A DNA stretch of 41,110 nt from JAFAXD01 sp035472475 (GTDB taxonomy: Bacteria > Pseudomonadota > Alphaproteobacteria > Rhizobiales > Xanthobacteraceae). This document shows positions 1-6,759 of the stretch, piece after piece; position 1 is the stretch's first letter; each line of letters starts with the position of its first letter. A program made the position numbers and the translations under genes. The notes under the pieces were generated by a model. The model was given only the letters and a program-made list of their open reading frames with translations. It did not search any database and was not told where the DNA came from. The stretch is from NCBI GenBank assembly GCA_035472475.1, contig DATIPA010000189.1, positions 1 through 41,110 of the forward strand. The letters run 5' to 3'.

Positions 1-4
1 CATT

Positions 5-364
5 GTGGGATTTGTGGAGAGTGAAAACCTTAATAAAAAGGCCGACTACCTCACCAAAGGGCGGTCGTACAAACATTTATCAGAACAGCAACTGACGGAT
101 GAATGGGTGCGAATAGCCAAGAGTTTGGCGAACGACCCCTACGATGCTGAGACAGGTTTAATGCAGTCCCATCTTACTTATGAATTTGAATTGCGTGGCA
201 AAGAGGTCCCGCATGAACTGGTCGAAAAATACTCTGACCAATTTTTCTCCCGCGTTGAAACGGTGCTAAGAGGACTAGGCAAAAACGAACGAAAACGGGT
301 CCAACAGGAATTAGAAAACGATATCGCAGCTTTCAAGGCCGCGCGGGATCAATCAAAAAACTAA
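5..364 (+). CDS. Hypothetical protein, 119 aa, possibly cut at its 5' end
   Basis: I do not recognise a family. The frame reads from a GTG at 5 and is also open back to the window edge, so the true start may lie outside. A second in-frame GTG is at 14. The product is polar and probably mostly helical, with a charged C-terminal half rich in Lys, Arg and Glu (KNERKRVQQELEND) that could form a short coiled coil. No signal peptide or membrane segment is seen. The gene is clearly richer in A+T than the chromosomal genes to the right, which fits acquired DNA. It converges with the minus-strand operon ending at 439. It is the only plus-strand gene seen in the element. Confidence 0.6.
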   Translation: MGFVESENLNKKADYLTKGRSYKHLSEQQLTDEWVRIAKSLANDPYDAETGLMQSHLTYEFELRGKEVPHELVEKYSDQFFSRVETVLRGLGKNERKRVQQELENDIAAFKAARDQSKN

Positions 365-438
365 GCCCATAGGCCCCCGACTTCTCGCTCCGCGTCGGAA
401 GGAGAGGCGGTTGCAGAAGCGACTCTTTTTCGACGGTT

Positions 439-615
439 TCACGAACGCTCATCCTGTCTGCCCTTTAGGCGTCGGACCTTCGCCAGATCCACAACGTTCG
501 GAGACCGAAACCAACGATAACCGCCGACGTAGGGTGTGATCCGATCCTCTTCAGGCAGGATCAGACGCTGCCAAAAGGCATCCTCATCTTCGACCTTCGA
601 TAGGTTAGCAGCCAT
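439..615 (-). CDS. Small hypothetical protein, 58 aa, last gene of the element's minus-strand operon
   Basis: An uninterrupted frame runs from ATG (613-615) to TGA (439-441). The product begins MAANLSKVEDEDAFWQRL, has a central YVGGYRWFRSPNVVDL segment and a basic tail ending RRLKGRQDERS. The aromatic GGYRWFRSPN stretch looks like a conserved protein core rather than random translation. An in-frame TAA lies two codons upstream, so the ATG is the only ordinary start. The ribosome binding site is weak. The gene follows the winged-helix gene on the same strand after about 157 bases that hold the palindromic repeats. The function is unknown. Confidence 0.5.
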   Translation of the reverse strand: MAANLSKVEDEDAFWQRLILPEEDRITPYVGGYRWFRSPNVVDLAKVRRLKGRQDERS

Positions 616-662
616 CAGTTAGGTTAGCCGTCACTAACGTACCATAGGGTGATATCTATTAT

Positions 663-693
663 TTACTTATTAAGACAAGAGAAGAATAAGTAA
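663..693. repeat. Inverted repeat, 9-bp A+T-rich arms
   Basis: TTACTTATT at 663-671 is mirrored by AATAAGTAA at 685-693 around a 13-base purine-rich loop. It lies in the most A+T-rich stretch of the element, between the 58-aa gene and the 22-bp palindromic repeats. It could be a terminator or attenuator stem, or part of a replication or regulatory region. Confidence 0.55.
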
Positions 694-724
694 GACTAGC
701 CACGGGTGCACACACGCTGGGTAG

Positions 725-774
725 GTACGTGCACAAGGTTGTGCATGTACCTGCACAAGGTTGTGCAGGTACCT
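725..774. repeat. Tandem 22-bp palindromic repeats, iteron- or operator-like
   Basis: Two 22-bp units (725-746 and 747-768) differ at only two positions and are followed by a 6-base start of a third. Each has the core TGCACAA-GG-TTGTGCA. In the second unit the symmetry extends to perfect 12-bp arms (747-758 and 761-772) around a GG centre. The array touches the stop codon of the winged-helix gene (773-775), so it sits between that gene and the 58-aa gene. Tandem symmetric sites next to a DNA-binding protein gene suggest a binding array (operator, iteron or partition-type site). A transcription terminator is less likely because no T-run follows on either strand. Confidence 0.7.
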
Positions 775-1174
775 AACACTTGTGTTGGAGTAGGGTTACA
801 ACCGTTGCTCTACCTAGGTGCCGCTCAACTGTGATCAGGCCAGCCTCTTCGAGTTCACGTAGCGCCCGCAACTTGGTCATGCGGCTGACCCCGTGATCAC
901 GAAGTGATTTGTTCGAAAGTGTGACCGTGCTGCTTCCGGCCTTCCACGCGAGGTGGAGTAGCCAAAGCGCGACAAACGCCTTCGGGCTCCGGGTGGCTCG
1001 GGTCATCTGTCGACCCCACCCGAGTGGCACCATCACAAACGTGTTTCGCGCCCGCTCCGCCTTACCCTTGTGCCTACGGGCTTGCGCTTGGAGGCGCGCC
1101 TCGGCTTCCGGGGTCAGGGTCAGGGGGATTTCGACGGTTTCAATCCGCTTACCCTGCCGCATCACATATCCCAT
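773..1174 (-). CDS. Winged-helix DNA-binding protein of the mobile element
   Basis: A 133-residue basic protein. The C-terminal half (about 70-133) reads as a winged helix-turn-helix: a short helix with LSNKSLRDHGVSR, a recognition helix MTKLRALRELEEAGLI, then a beta wing TVERHLGRATVVTLL. This resembles helix-turn-helix proteins of alphaproteobacterial phages and plasmids, some of which act in replication control. I take ATG at 1174 as start; a GTG directly before it (1177) is equally possible, both behind a GGGG-type site. The gene overlaps the 3' end of the polymerase gene by about 26 bases, so the two are probably translationally coupled. The adjacent palindromic repeats (725-774) are candidate targets, which is inference. 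Confidence 0.65.
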   Translation of the reverse strand: MGYVMRQGKRIETVEIPLTLTPEAEARLQAQARRHKGKAERARNTFVMVPLGWGRQMTRATRSPKAFVALWLLHLAWKAGSSTVTLSNKSLRDHGVSRMTKLRALRELEEAGLITVERHLGRATVVTLLQHKC

Positions 1175-2960
1175 CACCTACCCCTATCGTCTGGAGCGCC
1201 CGCATGATCGTGGCCCACATCGCCCTCGCAACCGGTCTCTTGTCCCGATATCGCGCGCCGCCTTCGAGCAGCTGGTCAACGTCGACGCCGATCTCGAAGC
1301 CGTTGCAGACTTCGCGGCCGGCCCAACGCATGATCTCGATGGCCTCGGGGATGCGATCCTTGCTGTCCAGTTCCAGCAGAATTCCGTCGTGCACCAACAT
1401 GCACGGCACAATGCCGGCCTCGCACAATTTCCAGGTGGCCAATCTGATCATTTCGGAGGCGTTGCCCTGCGCCAAGAAATTCATAAGCGTGCGCCGGTTC
1501 GGGCTTGAGGTGAGATAGAGCGGCCACCCAAACACGGTCTCCATATAGCGGTCGATCATCGCCTGCTGGACCATATCGTCCCGCCATTGCCAGAAGCGCG
1601 GGTATAACCGCTTGTACTGTTCGATCAGGTGGCTCGCGATCAGTGGATGACGGTCCAACCCCTTCGCCAGCGATGGCACGGCCATTCCATAATTGATGGC
1701 TAAACAAAGCGCTTTAACCCGCTGCCGCATGGTTTGCTCGGTCTTCGCCCAGTGCTTTCGGTCGGGGTCTGTGGTGAGGCCGGCGTTCAGCGCGAACGCG
1801 TGATACACGTCGCCGCCGCGGTAGGCGTCCATGAGCGCCTGATCACCGCTGAGGCTTGCGCTAACGCCGATTTCTTGCGTGCGCCAATCCAGATAAATGC
1901 CGACCCGGTCCGGCGGGAACACCATGAAACTCCGCATACCGGCGTGCACGTTGTAGAGGCTGCGCCGATGTGCGTTCCGACCGGTCGCGGTTCCGAATGG
2001 AAACAGGCTCGGCCGGTTGCGCCAGTCGGGACCGATGGGGAGCTTGGCGCCCGCAACAACACGAAGACTGTCGCGAAGCGCGTGCAGCCCTTCAATTCCG
2101 GGTACGTGATACATCAACCGGAATGCGTCCCCGCTGAGATCCAACTTTCCGCTGTCCAACCGCGGCCACGCGATGACGCCAACCTGCCATAGCCAGTGCT
2201 CGAAGCGGTCGTAGCTCCATTCACCCTCGGGGCTGTAAATTGGATCTTCGCTGCTAAAACTCGGATCGAATTCGCGCAGCAAGAACGTGATGACGTGCGG
2301 CTTGTTCTCCTGCACCAATTCCCATAGCGCTGGATCAATCGGCATACCCTTGGCCTGGATCCGCGCAATGCACTTGGCGGAATAGTTGGACCAGTGCAGC
2401 ACGAGCTCGACGTTGGTCGGCGCAAACCAGGCGTGCCCACGTAACTGCTTACGCAACAGTTCGGCCGCCTTCTTGACGTCCTCCTCGCAGTAACCGTAGA
2501 CGCCGTCCTGGCCGTAAATCGCCCAGCGACCGTGACCGATATCCTCGGCTATCACCTCCTTGTCGATGTTCTCCCAACCGGCAATGCCGTAGGCGCGGCA
2601 CGCATCGGATAACCGCTTTCGCGGTCGCGTGCGCTCTTCATCCGGGTTGTGCGGGAGCAGGAGATTACTGGACGCCAGATAAGCCGTGTGCAGATCGTAT
2701 ATGTGCACGGGAAATTTCCACTTGAGCACCAGAAAACACATCATTTCCGCCCACGCTGAGTAGGCAACGAACAGCGTGTCGGGTCCGATATCGAAGGGCG
2801 GCGAACTCCCGAACTCCCCGCGCCAGATCCGGATGGTCTCTACGTGCCGGAGGTTTTCATCCAGCACGTAGGCGACCATACACAGCACGTTGGGGAGGCC
2901 GCCGGCTGCGATCTCGTATTCGGTATCGCAGACGACGGCCCGGCCGAAATAGCCGCTCAT
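1149..2960 (-). CDS. Phage-type family A DNA polymerase with 3'-5' exonuclease domain
   Basis: 603 residues. The N-terminal exonuclease domain shows ExoI D12-x-E14 (CDTEYE), an ExoII-like segment AYSAWAEM in which Glu72 replaces the usual Asp, and ExoIII Y157-x3-D161. The polymerase domain carries GTATGRNAH before the palm, motif A with Asp358 (LDWRTQE), the O-helix pattern R412-x3-K416-x7-Y424-G425, and motif C VHDG (Asp525). Both metal-binding aspartates are present, but the Glu that normally follows the motif C Asp is Gly526. The 5'-3' exonuclease domain of chromosomal Pol I is absent, as in phage enzymes. The start codon overlaps the stop of the preceding 86-aa gene (ATGA at 2957-2960). 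It probably replicates the element. Confidence 0.9.
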   Translation of the reverse strand: MSGYFGRAVVCDTEYEIAAGGLPNVLCMVAYVLDENLRHVETIRIWRGEFGSSPPFDIGPDTLFVAYSAWAEMMCFLVLKWKFPVHIYDLHTAYLASSNLLLPHNPDEERTRPRKRLSDACRAYGIAGWENIDKEVIAEDIGHGRWAIYGQDGVYGYCEEDVKKAAELLRKQLRGHAWFAPTNVELVLHWSNYSAKCIARIQAKGMPIDPALWELVQENKPHVITFLLREFDPSFSSEDPIYSPEGEWSYDRFEHWLWQVGVIAWPRLDSGKLDLSGDAFRLMYHVPGIEGLHALRDSLRVVAGAKLPIGPDWRNRPSLFPFGTATGRNAHRRSLYNVHAGMRSFMVFPPDRVGIYLDWRTQEIGVSASLSGDQALMDAYRGGDVYHAFALNAGLTTDPDRKHWAKTEQTMRQRVKALCLAINYGMAVPSLAKGLDRHPLIASHLIEQYKRLYPRFWQWRDDMVQQAMIDRYMETVFGWPLYLTSSPNRRTLMNFLAQGNASEMIRLATWKLCEAGIVPCMLVHDGILLELDSKDRIPEAIEIMRWAGREVCNGFEIGVDVDQLLEGGARYRDKRPVARAMWATIMRALQTIGVGDGICDAAG

Positions 2961-3217
2961 GTGTCGTAGTTCTCTACGGAGAGGCGCCGCGATTGCGGGT
3001 GTCCGGGAAGCAGCCCGCCGTCATATGGCCGCACGTCGCGGTGTGTGATGGCCTTGGCCGTTTCCTGATCGACGCCGATACCGGACGGCGTCAGCGTGTA
3101 GCCGTTCTTGGCTGGATTGCGGGAATAGGTCCGTACCAGCTTGGCGCCGCGTCGCCGCAGCATACCCATCGCGAAGTAATAGGCCTTGGCGTTACCACGG
3201 CCATCGAACGTCTCCAT
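2957..3217 (-). CDS. Hypothetical phage-type protein, 86 aa
   Basis: A small basic protein (METFDGRGNAKAYYFAMG...) with a central stretch RRRGAKLVRTYSRNPAKNGY and a C-terminal HRDVRPYDGGLLPGHPQS segment. I do not assign a function. Its place directly upstream of, and overlapping by four bases with, the DNA polymerase gene suggests a role in the element's replication module or co-expression with it. No cysteines, signal peptide or membrane segment are seen. Confidence 0.6.
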   Translation of the reverse strand: METFDGRGNAKAYYFAMGMLRRRGAKLVRTYSRNPAKNGYTLTPSGIGVDQETAKAITHRDVRPYDGGLLPGHPQSRRLSVENYDT

Positions 3218-3226
3218 GGCCGCCCC

Positions 3227-3931
3227 CTATGCGATCGTTATTTTGGCGCCGATTAACCGGAGCAGGCCGGGATGCTTTTCGTCCTCAATCTGCCGGCCCG
3301 CGAATGTCGTCCCGATCAATTCAAAGAGCGATTGTGGCGGCCACTTCGGCGGGTCAAATGCGTCCTGATTTCGGGCAGCATCGATCTTATAGTTTTCGAC
3401 ACCTTCCTCCTTGCGGCTGGTCGCCTGCACCCACTCCTTCTTGGCCCGCTCGCAAGCCTGGACATTGGTCGCGTTATACTGGTTGTCCAAGTTGCGGGTC
3501 GGTATATGCGCCAGAAAGAAAACATTGAAAGGCTTGGAGGCGAGCGCCAAACGAAACCGCAAAACCCTGGCACTCGGGAGGAACCGCATCGCGATATCTT
3601 CGTCGATCAAGTGCAAGGTCGAGCTCTTCTGCCCCTTGATCGGCACGTTCACGAAGCACAATTCCGGCGACCAGAACTTTTCCTCATCCTCATGCAGGCG
3701 CACGAAATCCTTGGCATGTGCAATAGGATGATGCGGAAGCGCGGTTAACAGCGTCTCGACGTTGGCCAGAGCCGTCGCCCGCTTTGACTTGAACTTGTCC
3801 AAATTGAAGCCGGTTGGCTTCGGAATTGGAGCGCTTCCCTCGGGGGTGACTTGGGTGTCGGCCGCAACCAGCGGTTCGGTCGTGTCGTTTGGGGACGAAG
3901 GAGGGACGGCTTGAAGTGTGTTTTTAGACAT
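3227..3931 (-). CDS. Hypothetical protein upstream of the phage polymerase, 234 aa
   Basis: I choose ATG at 3931 (MSKNTLQAVPPSS) because AGGGG lies about 7 bases upstream and the protein then has a normal start. The frame is open a further 59 codons upstream, but that part is arginine-rich and crosses a terminator-like hairpin and a palindrome. The first 40 residues are low-complexity (Pro, Ser, Thr), followed by a compact domain from about residue 45 (FNLDKFKSKRATALANVETLL ... FWSPELCFVNVPIKG ... LLRLIGAKITIA). It ends 10 bases before the 86-aa gene and is the first gene of the replication operon. A single-strand DNA-binding or accessory replication role is conceivable from position only; I see no diagnostic motif. 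Confidence 0.6.
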   Translation of the reverse strand: MSKNTLQAVPPSSPNDTTEPLVAADTQVTPEGSAPIPKPTGFNLDKFKSKRATALANVETLLTALPHHPIAHAKDFVRLHEDEEKFWSPELCFVNVPIKGQKSSTLHLIDEDIAMRFLPSARVLRFRLALASKPFNVFFLAHIPTRNLDNQYNATNVQACERAKKEWVQATSRKEEGVENYKIDAARNQDAFDPPKWPPQSLFELIGTTFAGRQIEDEKHPGLLRLIGAKITIA

Positions 3932-3976
3932 GGGATAACCCCTATGGTTTCGTCGTCGTAAATGGATTTCGCGAAG

Positions 3977-4005
3977 GCCCGCCGGTTCATCCCCGGCGGG
4001 CTTTT
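3977..4005 (+). terminator. Intrinsic-terminator-like hairpin, plus-strand orientation
   Basis: GCCCGCCGG (3977-3985) pairs with CCGGCGGGC (3993-4001) across a 7-base loop and is followed by TTTT. It lies upstream of the minus-strand phage operon, in antisense orientation to it. It may stop plus-strand transcription before it enters the tRNA scar. No plus-strand gene ending here is seen. Read on the minus strand it is a leader hairpin of the operon. Confidence 0.5.
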
Positions 4006-4032
4006 CGTTACGGCGGGCCTGTAGGTGGGTAG

Positions 4033-4048
4033 ACGCGCAGCTGCGCGT
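4033..4048. promoter_or_regulatory. Perfect 16-bp palindrome near the attachment site
   Basis: ACGCGCAGCTGCGCGT is fully self-complementary. It lies between the start of the minus-strand operon (3931) and the tRNA-Asp scar (4135-4182), where a repressor operator or a recombination-directionality binding site would be expected. No binding protein is assigned. Confidence 0.35.
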
Positions 4049-4134
4049 GGTGCGTTCCGACTTCGGCCAGGAATGACCGGGCTGGAGAGGCCAGAATTTT
4101 CGGAACAAGCGTTGATGCGACAGTTAAACCAGCG

Positions 4135-4182
4135 GGCCTGTCACGCCGAAGGTCGCGGGTTCGAGCCCCGTCGCTCCCGCCA
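4135..4182 (+). other. Partial tRNA-Asp (GTC), 3' portion: attachment-site scar
   Basis: The stretch matches the 3' part of an alphaproteobacterial tRNA-Asp: anticodon loop CTGTCAC with GTC at 4140-4142, T arm GCGGG-TTCGAGC-CCCGT (4155-4171), acceptor strand CGCTCCC, discriminator G and encoded CCA (4180-4182). A G discriminator together with GTC is the normal Asp identity set. Upstream of about 4135 the anticodon stem fails to pair and no D arm or 5' acceptor strand (expected GGGAGCG) is found, so it is not a whole tRNA. This is the pattern left by site-specific integration into the 3' end of a tRNA gene. Confidence 0.8.
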
Positions 4183-4304
4183 TTTTAAAAATCAATAACT
4201 TAGCCCTGGTGGGAAGGTCGCACAGTCCGCGTCGCAGAGCCGAATCCGCGGGTTCGGCTGCTCTTGGCTGCGAACGCCGGACCACGGTTTGCGCGAATCT
4301 CGGG

Positions 4305-4637
4305 TTAATACACGATGCTCCCGCGGCGGTAGGGCGATGTGTAGGGCGGCGGAGCCGGACACTGATTCTCGGGCAATCCGCCAAGCACCTGATAAACGCG
4401 GCGGCTCGTAATCGGGAAGCAGGCGCCGCCAGGCAGGCCGCAGTTGAGCCGGACGTCAGTACATCGCGACAGGCATTCGGGTGTGCCCTGCGCGGGGAAC
4501 GCGCTCGATGTCCTGATCGGTGTGCCGTAAAAATCGGTCGAATAGATACAGCGGCAAAGCACGCATTGGGCACGCGCCACATCCGCGACTGCGCTCGTTC
4601 CAGCGAGTCCCAGAAGCAACACCCACATCTTCGTCAT
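4305..4637 (-). CDS. Secreted cysteine-rich hypothetical protein, 110 aa
   Basis: ATG at 4637 is chosen because GGAG lies about 9 bases upstream and a signal peptide follows at once: MTKMWVLLLGLAG, then small residues and ARA before QCVLC (predicted cleavage near residue 23). The mature part has eight cysteines (CVLCRC, CLSRC, NC, AC, QC) and a Pro/Tyr-rich end, pointing to a disulfide-stabilised periplasmic or secreted protein. I do not recognise the family. It is the first chromosomal gene beyond the integrated element and reads in the same direction as the cyclase gene upstream of it, about 108 bases away. Confidence 0.6.
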   Translation of the reverse strand: MTKMWVLLLGLAGTSAVADVARAQCVLCRCIYSTDFYGTPIRTSSAFPAQGTPECLSRCTDVRLNCGLPGGACFPITSRRVYQVLGGLPENQCPAPPPYTSPYRRGSIVY

Positions 4638-4745
4638 ACCGCGCTCCACCGCCTGTTGCTGACCTCGCCCGGATGATGTCGAGGCTCGATTCGTCGCCGT
4701 TCCACGGTCTACCGTCTTGCCCGTGCGCTGACCATGTCGCTGCAA

Positions 4746-6473
4746 CTACGCAGCCGTCTCTGGCACCGCGTCAAGCGCGTAGAACTCCACCGTCTGGGTC
4801 CGGCCCTTGACCGACGCCTCGTGCACCTTGTGGCCTGCCAGATTGAGCCCGGCAGCTTCCGCGGCCCGGCGCGACAGGATGAGAACGCAATTGTAGTCCT
4901 TGCTCAGGCCTTCAAGCCGCGCGGCGGTGTTCACGGTGTCGCCGATCGCGGTGATGATCTGCGAACGCGGCGGCCCCATCGCACCGACGATGGCCTCGCC
5001 GTAATGGATGCTGAGGCCCATGCGTAGCGGTTGCCGCAGCTCGGCCTGCATCTGTTCGTTGAGCTGACCGAGACGGGCCAACATTTCCCGAGCGCCGCGC
5101 AACGCCTGCAGCGGACCAACCGCGGGGTCAGGCGCATCCAGGCCGTAGATCGCCATCAAGCCGTCGCCAGTGAACTGCGAATAATGTCCCGCGGTGTCGG
5201 CGAGCGCCTTCGTCATCTCGGCAAAGAAACGGTTGAGAATGAACAGCACGTCGTATGGCATGCGGGCCTCGCCCAGCGTCGTCGATGCGCGCAGATCGAC
5301 GAATACGACCGTAATCAAGCGCTCGCTGCCTTCAAGGCCGCCGCGCACCAACCCATCGGCGGCGCCGACATCGGCGGCGAGCAGGGGCATGATCGCAATG
5401 TTGCTTGTCGGCCGGATCTGGCAGGCGAGCCGCAAACCTTCAGGGGCCTCGATGCGCGCCAGCGCCTTGGCCTCGAGCCCGGTTGGGGGCGGCAGCGTGG
5501 CGAGCCCGTCCGTCACCTGAATTCGGCAAGTGGTGCAGCGTGCCCGCCCACCGCAAACGGATGCATGCGGGATGCGATTGGCCCGCAGTGTCTCGAGCAC
5601 GGTTGCGCCCGGCTGGATGCGCATGCGCTGGCCGTTGGAATGGCTCAGCACCGGCTGCCGTCGCAGCCGGTAAATGAGACCACGCACGGCCCGGCCGGCG
5701 AACGGCAGCAACAGCAGGCCGAAATAGGCGGCCATGATCCGGCGTTCGATGCGTTGCGCCTCGGCGGTCGTGGCCTCTGTGGTGCCGGCGTTTTGGAGCG
5801 TGGTGGCGACAAACCCAGGCGTCGCGGCTTGTCGCACAATATGATTGCCGGCTGCGACGTAGCCGGCAATGGCCAACGTCGGGATCAAAAGCGCGACGAC
5901 CGCCAATGGGCCACGCCAGGTCGGGTACCATCTCTTGGTGTGCAGCCAGAAGTGAATTCCAATCGACGCGTGCACCCAGACAGTCAGCACCGCGGCAATG
6001 TGCCGGATCGGATAGCCGGGCATCAACACCCACTGAATTACCAACACGGTGTCATAAGTTTCGGCCACCCCCAGAAATTCCGAACTAATCCTGGTCCCGA
6101 CCACGTGCCCTACCAGCAGCGGCACGATCGCAAGACCAAGTCCCAGCTGCGCCCATTCCATGCGGGAGAGCCGCAGATAGCGGCGCACGTAAATCGACCA
6201 CAGCGCGTTGGAATAGTGCACCAGCAGGGCGGTCGCGAGCACGATGCCGCCGGTTTTGGTCCACCAGAACGTCATCAGGGTGCCAAGAACCTTGCTGGCC
6301 AAAGGGATCGAAACCAGAAGGAAGATGTGGCCGACAAGGTGGCAGACGACGAACGTCAGCAACACGAGGGCACTGATCAGTCGCAGCCGCGCACGCGCAA
6401 CGTGACCCAAACCCTCCACGCGCCAGCGCAGGCTGGTTGCAACCGGGCGGGTGGAGTTGGCAAGCGCCGACAC
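4746..6473 (-). CDS. Membrane-anchored [2Fe-2S] ferredoxin / class III adenylate-guanylate cyclase
   Basis: 575 residues from a GTG at 6473, chosen because GGGAG lies 8-9 bases upstream; the longer open frame to 6707 is a low-complexity arginine-rich extension. About six membrane segments lie between residues 30 and 270 with several histidines in or beside them (45, 49, 86, 123, 158, 168, 174), as in b-type cytochrome anchors. Residues 275-365 are a plant-type ferredoxin domain with C307-x5-C313-x2-C316 and C351. Residues 380-575 are a class III cyclase: metal aspartates D393 and D437, and N515/R519 in GDTVNTAARLE. The base-recognition Lys expected four residues before D437 is Gln433, and its partner position is Thr508. 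It probably links membrane redox state to cyclic nucleotide synthesis; substrate uncertain. Confidence 0.85.
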   Translation of the reverse strand: MSALANSTRPVATSLRWRVEGLGHVARARLRLISALVLLTFVVCHLVGHIFLLVSIPLASKVLGTLMTFWWTKTGGIVLATALLVHYSNALWSIYVRRYLRLSRMEWAQLGLGLAIVPLLVGHVVGTRISSEFLGVAETYDTVLVIQWVLMPGYPIRHIAAVLTVWVHASIGIHFWLHTKRWYPTWRGPLAVVALLIPTLAIAGYVAAGNHIVRQAATPGFVATTLQNAGTTEATTAEAQRIERRIMAAYFGLLLLPFAGRAVRGLIYRLRRQPVLSHSNGQRMRIQPGATVLETLRANRIPHASVCGGRARCTTCRIQVTDGLATLPPPTGLEAKALARIEAPEGLRLACQIRPTSNIAIMPLLAADVGAADGLVRGGLEGSERLITVVFVDLRASTTLGEARMPYDVLFILNRFFAEMTKALADTAGHYSQFTGDGLMAIYGLDAPDPAVGPLQALRGAREMLARLGQLNEQMQAELRQPLRMGLSIHYGEAIVGAMGPPRSQIITAIGDTVNTAARLEGLSKDYNCVLILSRRAAEAAGLNLAGHKVHEASVKGRTQTVEFYALDAVPETAA

Positions 6474-6691
6474 GGCTTTCTCCCGTTCGAATCGGAGTAT
6501 CCCAGCGGCGCCGCCGCCATTCAACGCGCCGCGCCGCTCTCGCAAAATTGACCAGCCGCAGCTTGCCGGCGCGATGCGGCGGGTTCGACCTTGCCACCTA
6601 TGTTGCACTGCGCTAAGCCTGCGCCCGTCTAGCCCCAAGCGGCAGAAATTCTTCGTCAGGATTGGGGTTGGATTCGCCTCAAGTCCCGGCT

Positions 6692-6705
6692 GCCAAAACG
6701 TTGGC
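6692..6705. promoter_or_regulatory. Short inverted repeat upstream of the nuo operon
   Basis: GCCAA-aacg-TTGGC lies 55-68 bases before the nuoA start, in the 286-base divergent region between the cyclase gene and nuoA. It could be a regulator half-site pair. I found no convincing -35/-10 pair here, so the operon promoter is not placed. Confidence 0.2.
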
Positions 6706-6759
6706 AATCGGGCTATTATGGGGGTCCTGACGGGAGCGGGCCGGTACGCGGGATTGCGG

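Larger units (their letters stand above)
1..4182. mobile_element. Right end of an integrated element (prophage or genomic island) at a tRNA-Asp site
   Basis: The block has a phage-type replication cassette on the minus strand, noticeably more A+T than the rest of the window in its first 700 bases, and palindromic repeats. It stops abruptly at a 3' fragment of a tRNA-Asp gene (4135-4182), after which ordinary chromosomal genes begin. Integration into a tRNA 3' end leaves the intact tRNA on one side and a 3' copy on the other. Here the copy is the right junction, so the intact tRNA-Asp and probably the integrase would lie left of the window. No integrase, capsid or terminase gene is visible, so prophage, plasmid-like integrative element and decayed island all remain possible. 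The boundary at 4182 is inferred from the tRNA fragment. Confidence 0.7.

Noticed and set aside
725..774. CRISPR array
   Set aside because: The two 22-bp units are directly adjacent with no spacers, and no cas gene is present.
4108..4182. Complete tRNA-Asp gene
   Set aside because: The T arm, anticodon loop and acceptor 3' strand are present, but the 5' acceptor strand and D arm are not, and the anticodon stem is only partly paired.
4124..4582. Minus-strand frame ending in GATGLEPATFGVTG
   Set aside because: This is the well-known false protein motif made by translating the antisense strand of a tRNA 3' end; it comes from the tRNA-Asp fragment at 4135-4182.
5031..6551. Plus-strand 506-codon frame opposite the cyclase gene
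   Set aside because: It is an antisense shadow in GC-rich DNA: the opposite strand carries clear ferredoxin and cyclase motifs, and this frame is rich in Arg, Gln and Gly with no fold.
6474..6707. 78-residue N-terminal extension of the cyclase
   Set aside because: The GTG at 6473 has a good ribosome binding site, and the extension is Arg-rich without a fold.
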